From assembly GCA_020049295.1 (NCBI GenBank), contig JAIFLC010000014.1:1-38703 (forward strand): 38,703 nt of DNA. The letters are read 5' to 3'. A model generated the notes under the pieces. That model did not search any database. It had not been told where the DNA came from and saw nothing but the letters and a program-made list of their open reading frames with translations. Positions 26,634 to 34,460 of the stretch are shown one piece after another. The DNA comes from Bacteroidota bacterium (GTDB taxonomy: Bacteria; Bacteroidota; Bacteroidia; Bacteroidales; UBA12077). The position numbers and the translations under genes were made by a program. Position 1 is the first letter of the stretch. Every line of letters begins with the position of its first letter.

Positions 26634-26663
26634 AAATACCAGAATAAATTTCTGGTATTTTTG
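26634..26663 (+). terminator. Rho-independent terminator of cysS
   Basis: An 11-bp perfect stem (AAATACCAGAA, loop TAAAT, TTCTGGTATTT) ends in a T-run, 31 nt after the cysS stop. Confidence 0.88.
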
Positions 26664-26724
26664 TTCGTTTTCGTACAGCAGCGTTCCAAAATCGTTCACT
26701 TTTTTAATTGGATTTTTTAAATAG

Positions 26725-26732
26725 TATTTTTG
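26725..26732 (+). promoter_or_regulatory. Possible -7 promoter element for the orphan gene at 26813
   Basis: TATTTTTG fits TAnnTTTG and would leave a leader of about 75 nt. The AT-rich context reduces confidence. Confidence 0.4.
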
Positions 26733-26812
26733 TTATTGCCTATTATCCTGATACTTATACAGTATGGTATAATTGATGATGGTTTTTTAAAAACCCATTA
26801 TTCGACATTTAC

Positions 26813-27259
26813 ATGAAAAAATATTACCGATTACTCGCTACTTTTATAAGTTTAGCTAGTTTTAGTGTTTTTTTATTCCTGTTTGGATATTTACTTACCT
26901 CAACAGAAAATTTTTCAAAAACTTCTGAAAACCAACCATCAAGTTATACGTATTTTTTTCTTAAGTTAACAACTAAACCACAAGAGCTTCTGGCACAATT
27001 AAAAAATGGGAAAGAAGATCTATTAAAAAAACAAGAATCTGAAAAAAGTACTGAAAAAGTAATTGTTCCAGTAATAAACCCATTAAAAAACGAACAACTC
27101 TCTGAAAGTGCGGATGCAAAAGAAAAGAGAGATTCCACCAATTACATGTTAGAGGAAAAATGGATTCAGCAAGTAATTCAGATGAATGGCTGCTTTGATA
27201 TTTACAATGACTTTATCGAAAAAGAATGGATGAAAGATCATAATTTTATTATTCTTTAA
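26813..27259 (+). CDS. Membrane-anchored protein of unknown function
   Basis: I do not recognise this 148-residue protein. It has a positively charged start (MKKYYR), one hydrophobic segment (about residues 8-30) acting as signal anchor, and a Lys/Glu/Ser-rich, probably extended or coiled middle (about 60-115). A more conserved-looking end follows (MLEEKWIQQVIQMNGC, then DIYNDFIEKEWMKDHNF). The short aromatic tail after a charged linker suggests a periplasmic peptide that docks onto a partner (inference). It has its own promoter-like element and is bracketed by two terminators, so it appears to be transcribed alone. Confidence 0.75.
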   Translation: MKKYYRLLATFISLASFSVFLFLFGYLLTSTENFSKTSENQPSSYTYFFLKLTTKPQELLAQLKNGKEDLLKKQESEKSTEKVIVPVINPLKNEQLSESADAKEKRDSTNYMLEEKWIQQVIQMNGCFDIYNDFIEKEWMKDHNFIIL

Positions 27260-27292
27260 TCCTTTTTTACATTTAACATAACTAATAATTAC

Positions 27293-27320
27293 AACTGCAT
27301 CAAATGATGCAGTTTTTTTA
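27293..27320 (+). terminator. Rho-independent terminator of the orphan gene
   Basis: A perfect 9-bp stem (AACTGCATC, loop AAAT, GATGCAGTT) is followed by seven T residues in a run. Confidence 0.92.
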
Positions 27321-27337
27321 TTTTGATCTGTTTGAGC

Positions 27338-27345
27338 TAATTTTG
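27338..27345 (+). promoter_or_regulatory. -7 element directly before the LuxE-like gene
   Basis: TAATTTTG fits TAnnTTTG and ends only 4 bases before the ATG at 27350. The transcript would be leaderless or carry just a few bases of leader. Confidence 0.5.
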
Positions 27346-27349
27346 CAGT

Positions 27350-28339
27350 ATGGACGATAAAATTATTGACCCGATTTTTTCAATTAAAAGCGAAAAGGAT
27401 TTTGAGTTCTTTGCTTTACAACTTTTTTATACTCAGGCAAGTAATAATCCTGTTTATAAAGATTTTTTAACGCATTTAAAAATTAATCCACTAACGATTA
27501 CACGTTTAAAAGAAGTCCCTTTTTTACCTATCGATTTTTTTAAAACGCATCAGGTAATTTGCGGCTCACAAACACCGGAAAAAACATTTTTTAGTAGCGG
27601 AACAACAGGTCTTATCAGAAGCAATCATTATATATCGGATCTTTCGGTTTACGAAAAAAGCTTTGTTAAAGGTTTTGAGCAGTTCTTTGGACCTATAAAT
27701 GATTATTGCTTTTTAGCCTTATTACCCAGTTATCTAGAAAATGAAAGTTCTTCCTTAGTATATATGGCCGATCATTTGATTCAACTATCCGGCCATGCCG
27801 ATAGTGGATTCTATCTTAAAAACACGGATGAACTAGTAACCAAAATAAGGCACCTTGAAGACAAAGGTCAAAAAACCATTCTTCTTGGAGTATCCTATGC
27901 ATTGCTTGATCTGGTTGAAAAATATCCACAAAAATTAAAACACACTATTGTAATGGAAACAGGTGGAATGAAGGGTCGAAGAAAAGAACTTACACGAGAC
28001 GAATTACATAAAATACTTACATCAGGGTTTGGTGTTGAAACAATCCATTCGGAATATGGAATGACCGAATTACTATCACAGGCTTATTCTAAAGGAAATG
28101 GTAAGTTCTACTGTCCTCCATGGATGAAAGTTTTTATACGCGACACCTATGATCCTTTTTCTTTTTTGGATGCAGGAAAATCTGGCGGAATAAACATTAT
28201 AGATCTGGCCAATATAAACTCGTGTTCATTTATTGAAACCAAAGATCTCGGAAAAATCAATTCTGAAGGTAGCTTCGAAGTTTCTGGGCGATTCGACAAT
28301 AGTGATATCAGAGGTTGCAACTTGTTAATTGCACAATAA
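27350..28339 (+). CDS. LuxE-like acyl-protein synthetase (ANL-related)
   Basis: The 329-residue protein matches the LuxE/acyl-protein-synthetase family. Members activate a carboxylate with ATP and hold it as an acyl-AMP or acyl-enzyme. The phosphate-binding loop FFSSGTTG is at residues 80-87, the adenine-contacting HSEYGMTELLSQAY at 233-246, and the hinge-like GRFDNSDIRGC at the C-terminus. Cys323 lies near the end, where LuxE carries its acylated Cys (tentative analogy). No luxCD or other lux genes are near, so a bioluminescence role is unlikely. In Bacteroidota such stand-alone genes have been annotated simply as acyltransferases. It is single between a terminator and the palindromic element. 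Confidence 0.88.
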   Translation: MDDKIIDPIFSIKSEKDFEFFALQLFYTQASNNPVYKDFLTHLKINPLTITRLKEVPFLPIDFFKTHQVICGSQTPEKTFFSSGTTGLIRSNHYISDLSVYEKSFVKGFEQFFGPINDYCFLALLPSYLENESSSLVYMADHLIQLSGHADSGFYLKNTDELVTKIRHLEDKGQKTILLGVSYALLDLVEKYPQKLKHTIVMETGGMKGRRKELTRDELHKILTSGFGVETIHSEYGMTELLSQAYSKGNGKFYCPPWMKVFIRDTYDPFSFLDAGKSGGINIIDLANINSCSFIETKDLGKINSEGSFEVSGRFDNSDIRGCNLLIAQ

Positions 28340-28488
28340 AAAGAGGTTGTATCAAAAGTAAGATTGTTGACTATTTTTCGACTCCCGAAAGCTTTCGGGA
28401 CAAAATGACAACAATCTAATAATCAATGTGTCACACTGAGCTTGTCGAAGTGATAATACGAAAAAGAGGCTTTTGATACAGCCTCTTT
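28340..28488. repeat. 149-bp nested-palindrome intergenic element (MITE-like)
   Basis: Three inverted repeats are nested. The outer arms are AAAGAGGTTGTATCAAAAG (28340-28358) and CTTTTGATACAGCCTCTTT (28470-28488), 18 of 19 complementary. The middle arms are AGATTGTTG (28361-28369) and CAACAATCT (28409-28417), perfect. The core is the 18-nt perfect palindrome TCCCGAAAGCTTTCGGGA (28383-28400). Between the middle and outer right arms lies CACTGAGCTTGTCGAAGTG, a string I recall as a recurrent intergenic motif in many bacterial genomes. The element occupies essentially the whole gap between two convergent genes and encodes no protein. Confidence 0.8.
28463..28488 (-). terminator. Terminator of the C1 peptidase gene, formed by the right end of the repeat element
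   Basis: On the minus strand AAAGAGGC, a 10-nt loop and GCCTCTTT form a perfect 8-bp stem followed by T-rich sequence, 4 nt after the stop of the peptidase gene. Confidence 0.8.
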
Positions 28489-28492
28489 AAAT

Positions 28493-29617
28493 CTATTTTA
28501 TTTTAAGTTTTTCCTTTATTTCTTTTGGAATTGTACTTTTATGAACAAGAATAGCTATCGTGTTTAATCTCATAAACTGTTCGGACATATAAAGGTAACC
28601 TCCAAATTTACCTCTATCGGTACCCCATGAGTTTTTTGTTTTATAATAAACTGTGCCATTCTGATCATTAGCCAGCCCTGTAATATGCATTAAATGATCA
28701 TCGAACGTAGAAAGATTATCAAATTCCTGTTGTCGATATTCCTGGGTAATATTTTTTTCAGGGGCAGGATGATCAAATTGAAGCTCGCCGGCGGGGACAA
28801 TTGCAACTCCATTTTTATGAGAAAAACCCGGTTGCGACATATCTCCATCCCAAACATAGGAATATCCCATATTTATTGAATTATTCATAATATTTATCAG
28901 ATCATCCAAAGGTACATTGTAATATAAATCTTTTGACCAATTATCGGGCACTTCGAGAATAAATTGTTCATAAAAAGGATGATGAGTAAATGAAGTTATC
29001 TCGATATAATCATCCGGATTAAACCCAATTTCTTTTGCAAAGGATTGTGGTGTGTACTGCTTACCATCAAAATCAAAATTTTCAGGTAATTTACCCATAT
29101 ATGTATCAATAATTGACTTATACGCATTTATCCAAACCGGAGTAAGTTTTCTATTTGGTTTCTTTACAGCAACATCAACGGCGGCTTTCAGCATTGCTTC
29201 CAGCTCGCCATGATTATAATAAGCTGGGTCATAGACGTTCCCACTATAAATTGACTGAGGTATAAGTCCATACTTTTTTATGATATTTAATACATCATGT
29301 GCTTGTCCGCCCTCGCCAAACGAGGCATTTCCAGAAAGACGAACATAGCCTTCGCCCTTTGCGATATAAGCATAATGAGCAAAGAACATTTCCGACAGAT
29401 CATACTCTGGTTTCCCTAGTCTCAATAATTCTGTTTCGATAAAAGATGTAGTAGCAAAACTCCAGCATGTTCCGGTATATTGTTGGTTTTTAACACTCGA
29501 TGCTTTTAAATCCTGTTTATCGGTAATAATATACCCCTGTGAAACTTCCTGTGATACAGCAGTAATAACCAATAAGCTAATAATCGCTGTAATTGAAAAA
29601 ATTCTTATTGTCTTCAT
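28493..29617 (-). CDS. Exported C1-family (bleomycin hydrolase-like) cysteine peptidase
   Basis: The 374-residue protein has an N-terminal signal peptide (about 1-22, FSITAIISLLVITAVSQ), so it acts outside the cytoplasm. The papain-like catalytic residues are Cys51 in YTGTCWSFATTS with the oxyanion Gln45 or Gln46 before it, His311 in HLMHITGLA and Asn329 in KTKNSWG. The order and the long insertion between them fit the C1B (PepC/bleomycin hydrolase) branch. An aminopeptidase or general peptide-processing role is likely but the substrate is unknown. It starts 23 bases after the DUF502 gene on the same strand and ends in a terminator shared with the repeat element. Confidence 0.92.
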   Translation of the reverse strand: MKTIRIFSITAIISLLVITAVSQEVSQGYIITDKQDLKASSVKNQQYTGTCWSFATTSFIETELLRLGKPEYDLSEMFFAHYAYIAKGEGYVRLSGNASFGEGGQAHDVLNIIKKYGLIPQSIYSGNVYDPAYYNHGELEAMLKAAVDVAVKKPNRKLTPVWINAYKSIIDTYMGKLPENFDFDGKQYTPQSFAKEIGFNPDDYIEITSFTHHPFYEQFILEVPDNWSKDLYYNVPLDDLINIMNNSINMGYSYVWDGDMSQPGFSHKNGVAIVPAGELQFDHPAPEKNITQEYRQQEFDNLSTFDDHLMHITGLANDQNGTVYYKTKNSWGTDRGKFGGYLYMSEQFMRLNTIAILVHKSTIPKEIKEKLKIK

Positions 29618-29640
29618 AGTTATATAATTAGGGTTTTTCT

Positions 29641-30222
29641 TTATTCATTATTTCTAAAACTGGCCACACCGCCAGTAACAACAAACTTCATAACATCACC
29701 AGGAGCAGCAGTGATTGGTTTTACCTGGTCAGCAGGGACGATAAACATTTCACCAGAAAAATTATACGAATGTGGAAAATAAACGGCCACTTTCTTTCCT
29801 TCAACACCTAAATCGGAAAGATGTTCACGGGTGATAAAGCCAACTTTTTCCAAATCAGAAATTAAATTCACTTTAACCAATACAGGTTGATTGAATTTCT
29901 TATCCTTACCAACAAAAGCCGAAATAAAATCTTTTATAGATGAATAAACCGTTTTTAACAATGGGGCTCTATCCAGAAAATGATTGATTAAAAACTTTAC
30001 CGGTTTAGCAATAATGGTTTGTCCGGCATATCCAAGTAAGGTAATAAGCAGAAACAATATAATAAATCCTATTCCCGGAATATGAAATCCAAAAATTTTA
30101 AATAACAATGGTTTAAAAACATCATCAACCAAGAAAAACGCTTTATATAAAATAAACAAGGTAATAGCAATAGGAGCCAGATACAGAAGACCCTGAAAGA
30201 AAAAGGCAATAAGTTTTTTCAT
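29641..30222 (-). CDS. DUF502 inner-membrane protein
   Basis: The 193-residue protein has two N-terminal transmembrane helices (about 5-27 and 48-68), the second containing GIGFIILFLLITLLGYAG. A conserved soluble C-terminal domain follows (RAPLLKTVYSSIKDFISAF, VAVYFPHSYNFSGEMFIVP), as in DUF502. The function is not established. A TACCTTTG promoter element lies about 25 bases upstream, and the C1 peptidase follows 23 bases after the stop, so it heads a two-gene operon. Confidence 0.9.
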   Translation of the reverse strand: MKKLIAFFFQGLLYLAPIAITLFILYKAFFLVDDVFKPLLFKIFGFHIPGIGFIILFLLITLLGYAGQTIIAKPVKFLINHFLDRAPLLKTVYSSIKDFISAFVGKDKKFNQPVLVKVNLISDLEKVGFITREHLSDLGVEGKKVAVYFPHSYNFSGEMFIVPADQVKPITAAPGDVMKFVVTGGVASFRNNE

Positions 30223-30245
30223 CTAATAAAATTTTTGACTATATA

Positions 30246-30253
30246 CAAAGGTA
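30246..30253 (-). promoter_or_regulatory. -7 promoter element of the DUF502-C1 peptidase operon
   Basis: The minus strand reads TACCTTTG, an exact TAnnTTTG match, 24 nt before the ATG at 30222. Confidence 0.65.
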
Positions 30254-30366
30254 ATAATTATTTTGGCCTGACGATTTTTACAATCAATTATTGTTTAATA
30301 CATTGTGATGTATAAATTGGAATAACTATTATGTGAAAGGGAAATCGACCCTAAATAATTAGCTTT

Positions 30367-31674
30367 TTATTTATTTACTTCAATTATTAAATTGAATCTT
30401 ACTTCTGATGAGATATTTCTATTATTTTCAGTTGCAGGTATCCATTTTCCAAGATTATTCATTACCCGTATAATCTCATCACAAAAGGCTTGGTTTGGAT
30501 AGTTTTTAAAACGAAAAGAACCTAACGATCCATCAGGATTAACAGTAAATATAACCCTGATTTTATGTTTTCCGGGCAATGCTTCTAGTTTAGAAAAATC
30601 AAGATTATCAATAACTTGCTTTTTATAATTATTAAAACTTACTTCCTTTGGCGGTTTCGCGTTATATTGAATCGACTCTTCTTCTTCGGCGTTTCGCTTA
30701 ACTCCAAGCGCAGTTACTACAACTTCATCCATTTCCAAATAGCTAGGTTCCATATAAACCAAAAGATTGGTGTCTCCCCTTAAATTTAGTTCTGTTGATT
30801 CCATTCCAACAAACTGAGCAATTAAGGTTTTTAAAGCCTGATCGTCATCGTAAGGAATGGTTAGCTCAAATTCGCCATCCATATTGGTGGTTGTTCCAAT
30901 GGCAGGATTGTCTTTTAAAACGATAGAAACACCAGGAATCGATAGGTTGTCCTCTGCTCCGATTACTTTACCTTTAATTGTGAGTTTTTCTTTTTTATAT
31001 GTTGATTTCTTTGCTGCAATCATCGGTTGGGCTGCAGTTTCAGCTTTATCTGCAACAACCCTTTCGGCAACAGGAATTGTTTCCTCAAAAATCTCATCAA
31101 CTTCTTCAAATGCAATTACGTTGATCTGATCGTCGGTATCAGAATCTGTCTCTTCGGTTATATATATCTCTTCTGCTATTAATGCATCATCTTCGATGAC
31201 GATTTTTTCCTTTGCTGCCTGGGGTTTCTTCTCCTTGTTCAAGGCAATTAGTTCTTTTCTCGCGGTATCTATGTTTTGCTCTGTAATAGCGAGTTCTGAA
31301 TCAAATAAAACACTATCTGCAATTTCCATTTCCATTGAAATCTGATCATTTAGAAATGAATCTTCCCAAACCCGGTTATTAAGGAACATAAGAACAGAAG
31401 CACCAATGCCAATTAGAATAATAATACTTGCTGCATATTTGAACCAAATAGGAACAATGCGTTTGGTCTTTCGACTTCTGTTTGCAATATTATGCTGTAA
31501 TTCCGTTAAGTCCTGATCTAATTCTACTGGATTAATGCTTGATAAACCATCAAATGCTTCTTCTTCAAAAGCATCCTGCATCATCTGTTTTTCGAATGCG
31601 TGCTTATCCTTATTCTGCAAGTTATTGCTGAAGTAATGCTTAAAATCGTTATATGTCAGTTTTCGTTTAGACAT
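30367..31674 (-). CDS. Hybrid anti-sigma factor with carboxypeptidase-regulatory-like and TonB-C-like domains
   Basis: This 435-residue single-pass membrane protein has an acidic cytoplasmic N-terminus (1-70) of the size expected for an anti-sigma domain and a helix at about 77-98. A long Glu/Ala-rich periplasmic linker (100-230) follows. Next is a carboxypeptidase-regulatory-like domain (232-309, NLSIPGVSIVLKDNPAIGTT) ending in EMDEVVVTALGVKR, the signature seen at the plug of SusC/RagA receptors. A C-terminal TonB-C-like domain (344-433) carries IRVIFTVNPDGSLGSFRFK and GKWIPATENN. The start overlaps the sigma gene by 8 bases (ATGTCTAA), implying translational coupling and the standard sigma/anti-sigma pairing. 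The combination is unusual; partner receptors are not visible in the window. Confidence 0.85.
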   Translation of the reverse strand: MSKRKLTYNDFKHYFSNNLQNKDKHAFEKQMMQDAFEEEAFDGLSSINPVELDQDLTELQHNIANRSRKTKRIVPIWFKYAASIIILIGIGASVLMFLNNRVWEDSFLNDQISMEMEIADSVLFDSELAITEQNIDTARKELIALNKEKKPQAAKEKIVIEDDALIAEEIYITEETDSDTDDQINVIAFEEVDEIFEETIPVAERVVADKAETAAQPMIAAKKSTYKKEKLTIKGKVIGAEDNLSIPGVSIVLKDNPAIGTTTNMDGEFELTIPYDDDQALKTLIAQFVGMESTELNLRGDTNLLVYMEPSYLEMDEVVVTALGVKRNAEEEESIQYNAKPPKEVSFNNYKKQVIDNLDFSKLEALPGKHKIRVIFTVNPDGSLGSFRFKNYPNQAFCDEIIRVMNNLGKWIPATENNRNISSEVRFNLIIEVNK

Positions 31675-32257
31675 TTTCTTTTTTCATATTTTCTTCAATA
31701 CATATCTTTAAATTACGTTTCCCGTTTTGTATAAAACTTTTAACCTTTAATTCATCAATTTTTAAGTGGGATGCTATTTCTTTATAACATTTTTTTTCAT
31801 AATAAAACAATTGTATGCATTGTTGCTGTTCTTCTTTTAACTTTTCAATACAATTTTTAAGTTGATCCTCAAGAGTCCTTTCCGAAACGTCATCTATAGG
31901 ATGAAAATAATCTGTTGATTCCATAAAATAATGTTCAGAAAATTTTTCAAATCGTCTTTTTTCGGTTTTGTTCTTTCGAATTTCCATTAAACAGTAATTC
32001 TTTGTAACCACATAAAGCCAACTCCTGAAGTTTTTTATATCAAATTTATGAATTTCTGTAATAAGCAGCTCAAATATTTTATTTACAGCATCTTTACTTT
32101 CGTCACGATTAGTAAGGTATTTTAAACATACTCCATAAACCAAGTGAATGTATCGGTTATAAACTTCACCTAAAATCTCAAGATTTCCTGTTTCGATATA
32201 TTTCTGGAGCATATCAGAATCGGAAAAAGAAGCCTTGTCTTTAAATGAACTCACCAT
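31667..32257 (-). CDS. ECF-type RNA polymerase sigma factor
   Basis: The 196-residue protein has region 2 (VYGVCLKYLTNRDESKDAVN, FRSWLYVVTKNYCLMEIRKN) and region 4 (LKEEQQQCIQLFYYEKKCYKEIASHLKI) of extracytoplasmic-function sigma factors, with an acidic linker between and no region 1 or 3. It is translated just ahead of, and overlaps by 8 bases, the anti-sigma gene that presumably holds it at the membrane. The divergent neighbour is a VWA-domain gene that may be a target, since the intergenic space is only about 125 bases. An autoregulatory promoter is expected there but no clear ECF consensus was identified. Confidence 0.93.
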   Translation of the reverse strand: MVSSFKDKASFSDSDMLQKYIETGNLEILGEVYNRYIHLVYGVCLKYLTNRDESKDAVNKIFELLITEIHKFDIKNFRSWLYVVTKNYCLMEIRKNKTEKRRFEKFSEHYFMESTDYFHPIDDVSERTLEDQLKNCIEKLKEEQQQCIQLFYYEKKCYKEIASHLKIDELKVKSFIQNGKRNLKICIEENMKKENV

Positions 32258-32381
32258 TTTTACACTTTGATTACCAGGATTTTAAATATTAAAACAAAAA
32301 ATAAATGAAACTTTTTATGGAATTCTTTTACCCACTGCACCCTATAAGAAAAACAACATGTTAAATATAAATTTTAAAGTT

Positions 32382-34232
32382 ATGAAAAAAAATGTAATTG
32401 CACTTTTTACCTTAATGGTAACTTTCCATTTTGCTTCGACAGCAGGCATTGTAATTGGAATCGTAACTTCAGCGGATGATAATCTTCCTATTCCTGGTGT
32501 GTCGGTAATTGTAAAAGAATCGCCAAGAATAGGAACAACAACCGACATTGACGGAAAGTATCTGTTGAATGCGCCTCAAAACGCTACCCTTGTATTTAGT
32601 TTCGTTGGTATGAAAACCAAAGAGATAATGATTGGCAACCAGACCATTATTAATGCAACGCTCGAATCAGAAAATCTCGAGCTAGATGAATGTATCGTTA
32701 TGGCCGTAGGAACATCACGACCCAGAAATCAGAAAAGTTTAAAAATTGGTGACAAAAAATACGATGCTGAAATATGTGATGAACTTTCAATTACATCTCA
32801 AATGAACCTTTACGAACAAGAAGATTTTAATACCGAAGGATATTCAACCATTCGTGAAAATGGGTTTAAAGAAGCAATAAAAACTCCTTTATCAACTTTT
32901 TCAATTGATGTTGATGCTGCATCGTATAGTAATGTTCGCCGCTTTTTAAACGATGGGCAAAAACCACCGGTAGATGCTGTTCGAATTGAAGAAATGATCA
33001 ACTACTTTTCATATGATTATCCTCAACCCAACAATGGACATCCGTTTGCCATTTACCATGAATTAGCAATATGTCCTTGGAATAAGGAATCATTATTACT
33101 TCATATTGGTTTACAGGGAGAAAAAATCAAAAAAGATAATCTACCTCCATCGAATATTGTATTCTTAATTGATGTTTCGGGATCAATGGATTATCATAAC
33201 AAACTACCATTGCTTAAAAAAGCATTTACCCTATTAGTACAGGAACTACGAGATGAAGATAAGGTTGCAATAGTTGTATATGCAGGAAGTTCTGGATTGG
33301 TTCTTCCATCTACTTCGGGAAAAGAGAAAAATAAAATTCTGGATGCATTAGAAAGATTACAGGCTGGAGGATCAACTGCAGGAGCTGCTGGTTTAAATCT
33401 TGCTTACCAGGTAGCATCAGAAAATTTAATAAAAGATGGAAATAACCGAATTATTCTGGCTACTGACGGTGACTTTAATGTAGGTATATCGAGTAATGCG
33501 GAAATGGAACGCCTTATTGAAAAAGAAAGAGACAAAGGGATTTTTATTTCTGTACTTGGGTTTGGAATGGGAAATTACAAAGATGATAAAATGGAAATAA
33601 TCGCCGATAAAGGAAATGGCAACTATGCATACATTGATAATATATTGGAAGCAAAAAAAGTATTGGTAAACGAATTTGGTGGAACACTTTTTACCATCGC
33701 CAAAGATGTAAAAATACAGATTGAGTTTAATCCTGCAATTGTTGAATCGTACAGATTAGTTGGCTACGAAAACAGATTGCTTAATAATGAGGATTTTGAA
33801 GACGATAAAAAAGATGCTGGTGAATTAGGTTCGGGACATACGGTTACTGCGTTATACGAAATCAGGCTAACCAATAATAGTGCATTAACTAAAAACGATC
33901 TTAAATACCAAACAACACAATTAAACACGCTGGCAAAAACAGGAGAAGAGGTAGCAACGGTAAAGTTTCGTTATAAAAAACCTGATGGCACCACCAGTAT
34001 ATTGCTCGAAAAAGTTATTCCATATAATGGTTCAAATTTTACAGATATGTCGGATAATTTTAGGTTCTCTGCCGCTGTAGCGAGTTTTGGAATGATTCTT
34101 CGAAATTCAGAATTCAAAGGTAGTGCAACCTATCAATCGGTTATTGATCTTGCCAAATACGCCAAAGGCGAAGATGCAGAAGGTTACAGAAGCGAATTTA
34201 TTCAACTGGTAAAACTCTCTGAGCACTTATAA
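32382..34232 (+). CDS. YfbK-like von Willebrand factor A protein with N-terminal carboxypeptidase-regulatory-like domain
   Basis: From the ATG at 32382 (616 residues; a start at 32358 is possible) there is a signal peptide (1-22). A carboxypeptidase-regulatory-like domain follows (about 23-97, IPGVSVIVKESPRIGTTT) with the plug-like LELDECIVMAVGTSR at 99-113. Then come the YfbK-type N-terminal domain (FSIDVDAASYSNVRRFL near 173) and a VWA domain with the MIDAS motif DVSGSM at 264-269 and later ATDGDFNVG. The C-terminal YfbK/DUF3520 part contains LVGYENRLLNNEDFEDD and AKYAKGEDAEGYR. It is an exported, probably metal-dependent binding protein of unknown ligand. It is divergent from the sigma/anti-sigma pair and followed by a terminator. 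Confidence 0.92.
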   Translation: MKKNVIALFTLMVTFHFASTAGIVIGIVTSADDNLPIPGVSVIVKESPRIGTTTDIDGKYLLNAPQNATLVFSFVGMKTKEIMIGNQTIINATLESENLELDECIVMAVGTSRPRNQKSLKIGDKKYDAEICDELSITSQMNLYEQEDFNTEGYSTIRENGFKEAIKTPLSTFSIDVDAASYSNVRRFLNDGQKPPVDAVRIEEMINYFSYDYPQPNNGHPFAIYHELAICPWNKESLLLHIGLQGEKIKKDNLPPSNIVFLIDVSGSMDYHNKLPLLKKAFTLLVQELRDEDKVAIVVYAGSSGLVLPSTSGKEKNKILDALERLQAGGSTAGAAGLNLAYQVASENLIKDGNNRIILATDGDFNVGISSNAEMERLIEKERDKGIFISVLGFGMGNYKDDKMEIIADKGNGNYAYIDNILEAKKVLVNEFGGTLFTIAKDVKIQIEFNPAIVESYRLVGYENRLLNNEDFEDDKKDAGELGSGHTVTALYEIRLTNNSALTKNDLKYQTTQLNTLAKTGEEVATVKFRYKKPDGTTSILLEKVIPYNGSNFTDMSDNFRFSAAVASFGMILRNSEFKGSATYQSVIDLAKYAKGEDAEGYRSEFIQLVKLSEHL

Positions 34233-34293
34233 AACCTATATATAATTAGTTAAACCTTTTTCACATTTTCGCAACAAACAGTTTAACTAATCA

Positions 34294-34327
34294 AAGTCCC
34301 CCTCTCCGGCTGAGAAGGGGCTTTTTT
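34294..34327 (+). terminator. Rho-independent terminator after the VWA gene
   Basis: The stem GTCCCCCTCTC / GAGAAGGGGC (one mismatch, loop CGGCT) is followed by six T residues, about 60 nt after the stop. Between 34328 and 34460 nothing else is recognised. Confidence 0.82.
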
Positions 34328-34460
34328 AGTTAATATTTTATCATGGATATAAATAATAACTTAATTTTTTCATAAAGTATTGTTATTTAAGGTAGGCTAG
34401 ACCGAAACATTCTTCAATTTGAAAATAGAATTTAAAAAAGAACAATCTGTTTTCTCTTAA

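Noticed and set aside
32305-32364. Short upstream ORF (19 residues) ahead of the VWA gene, and the string GAAACTTTTT as an ECF -35 element
   Set aside because: The ORF has no conserved content, and the next CCTAT is 24 nt away from the -35-like string, too far for an ECF promoter.
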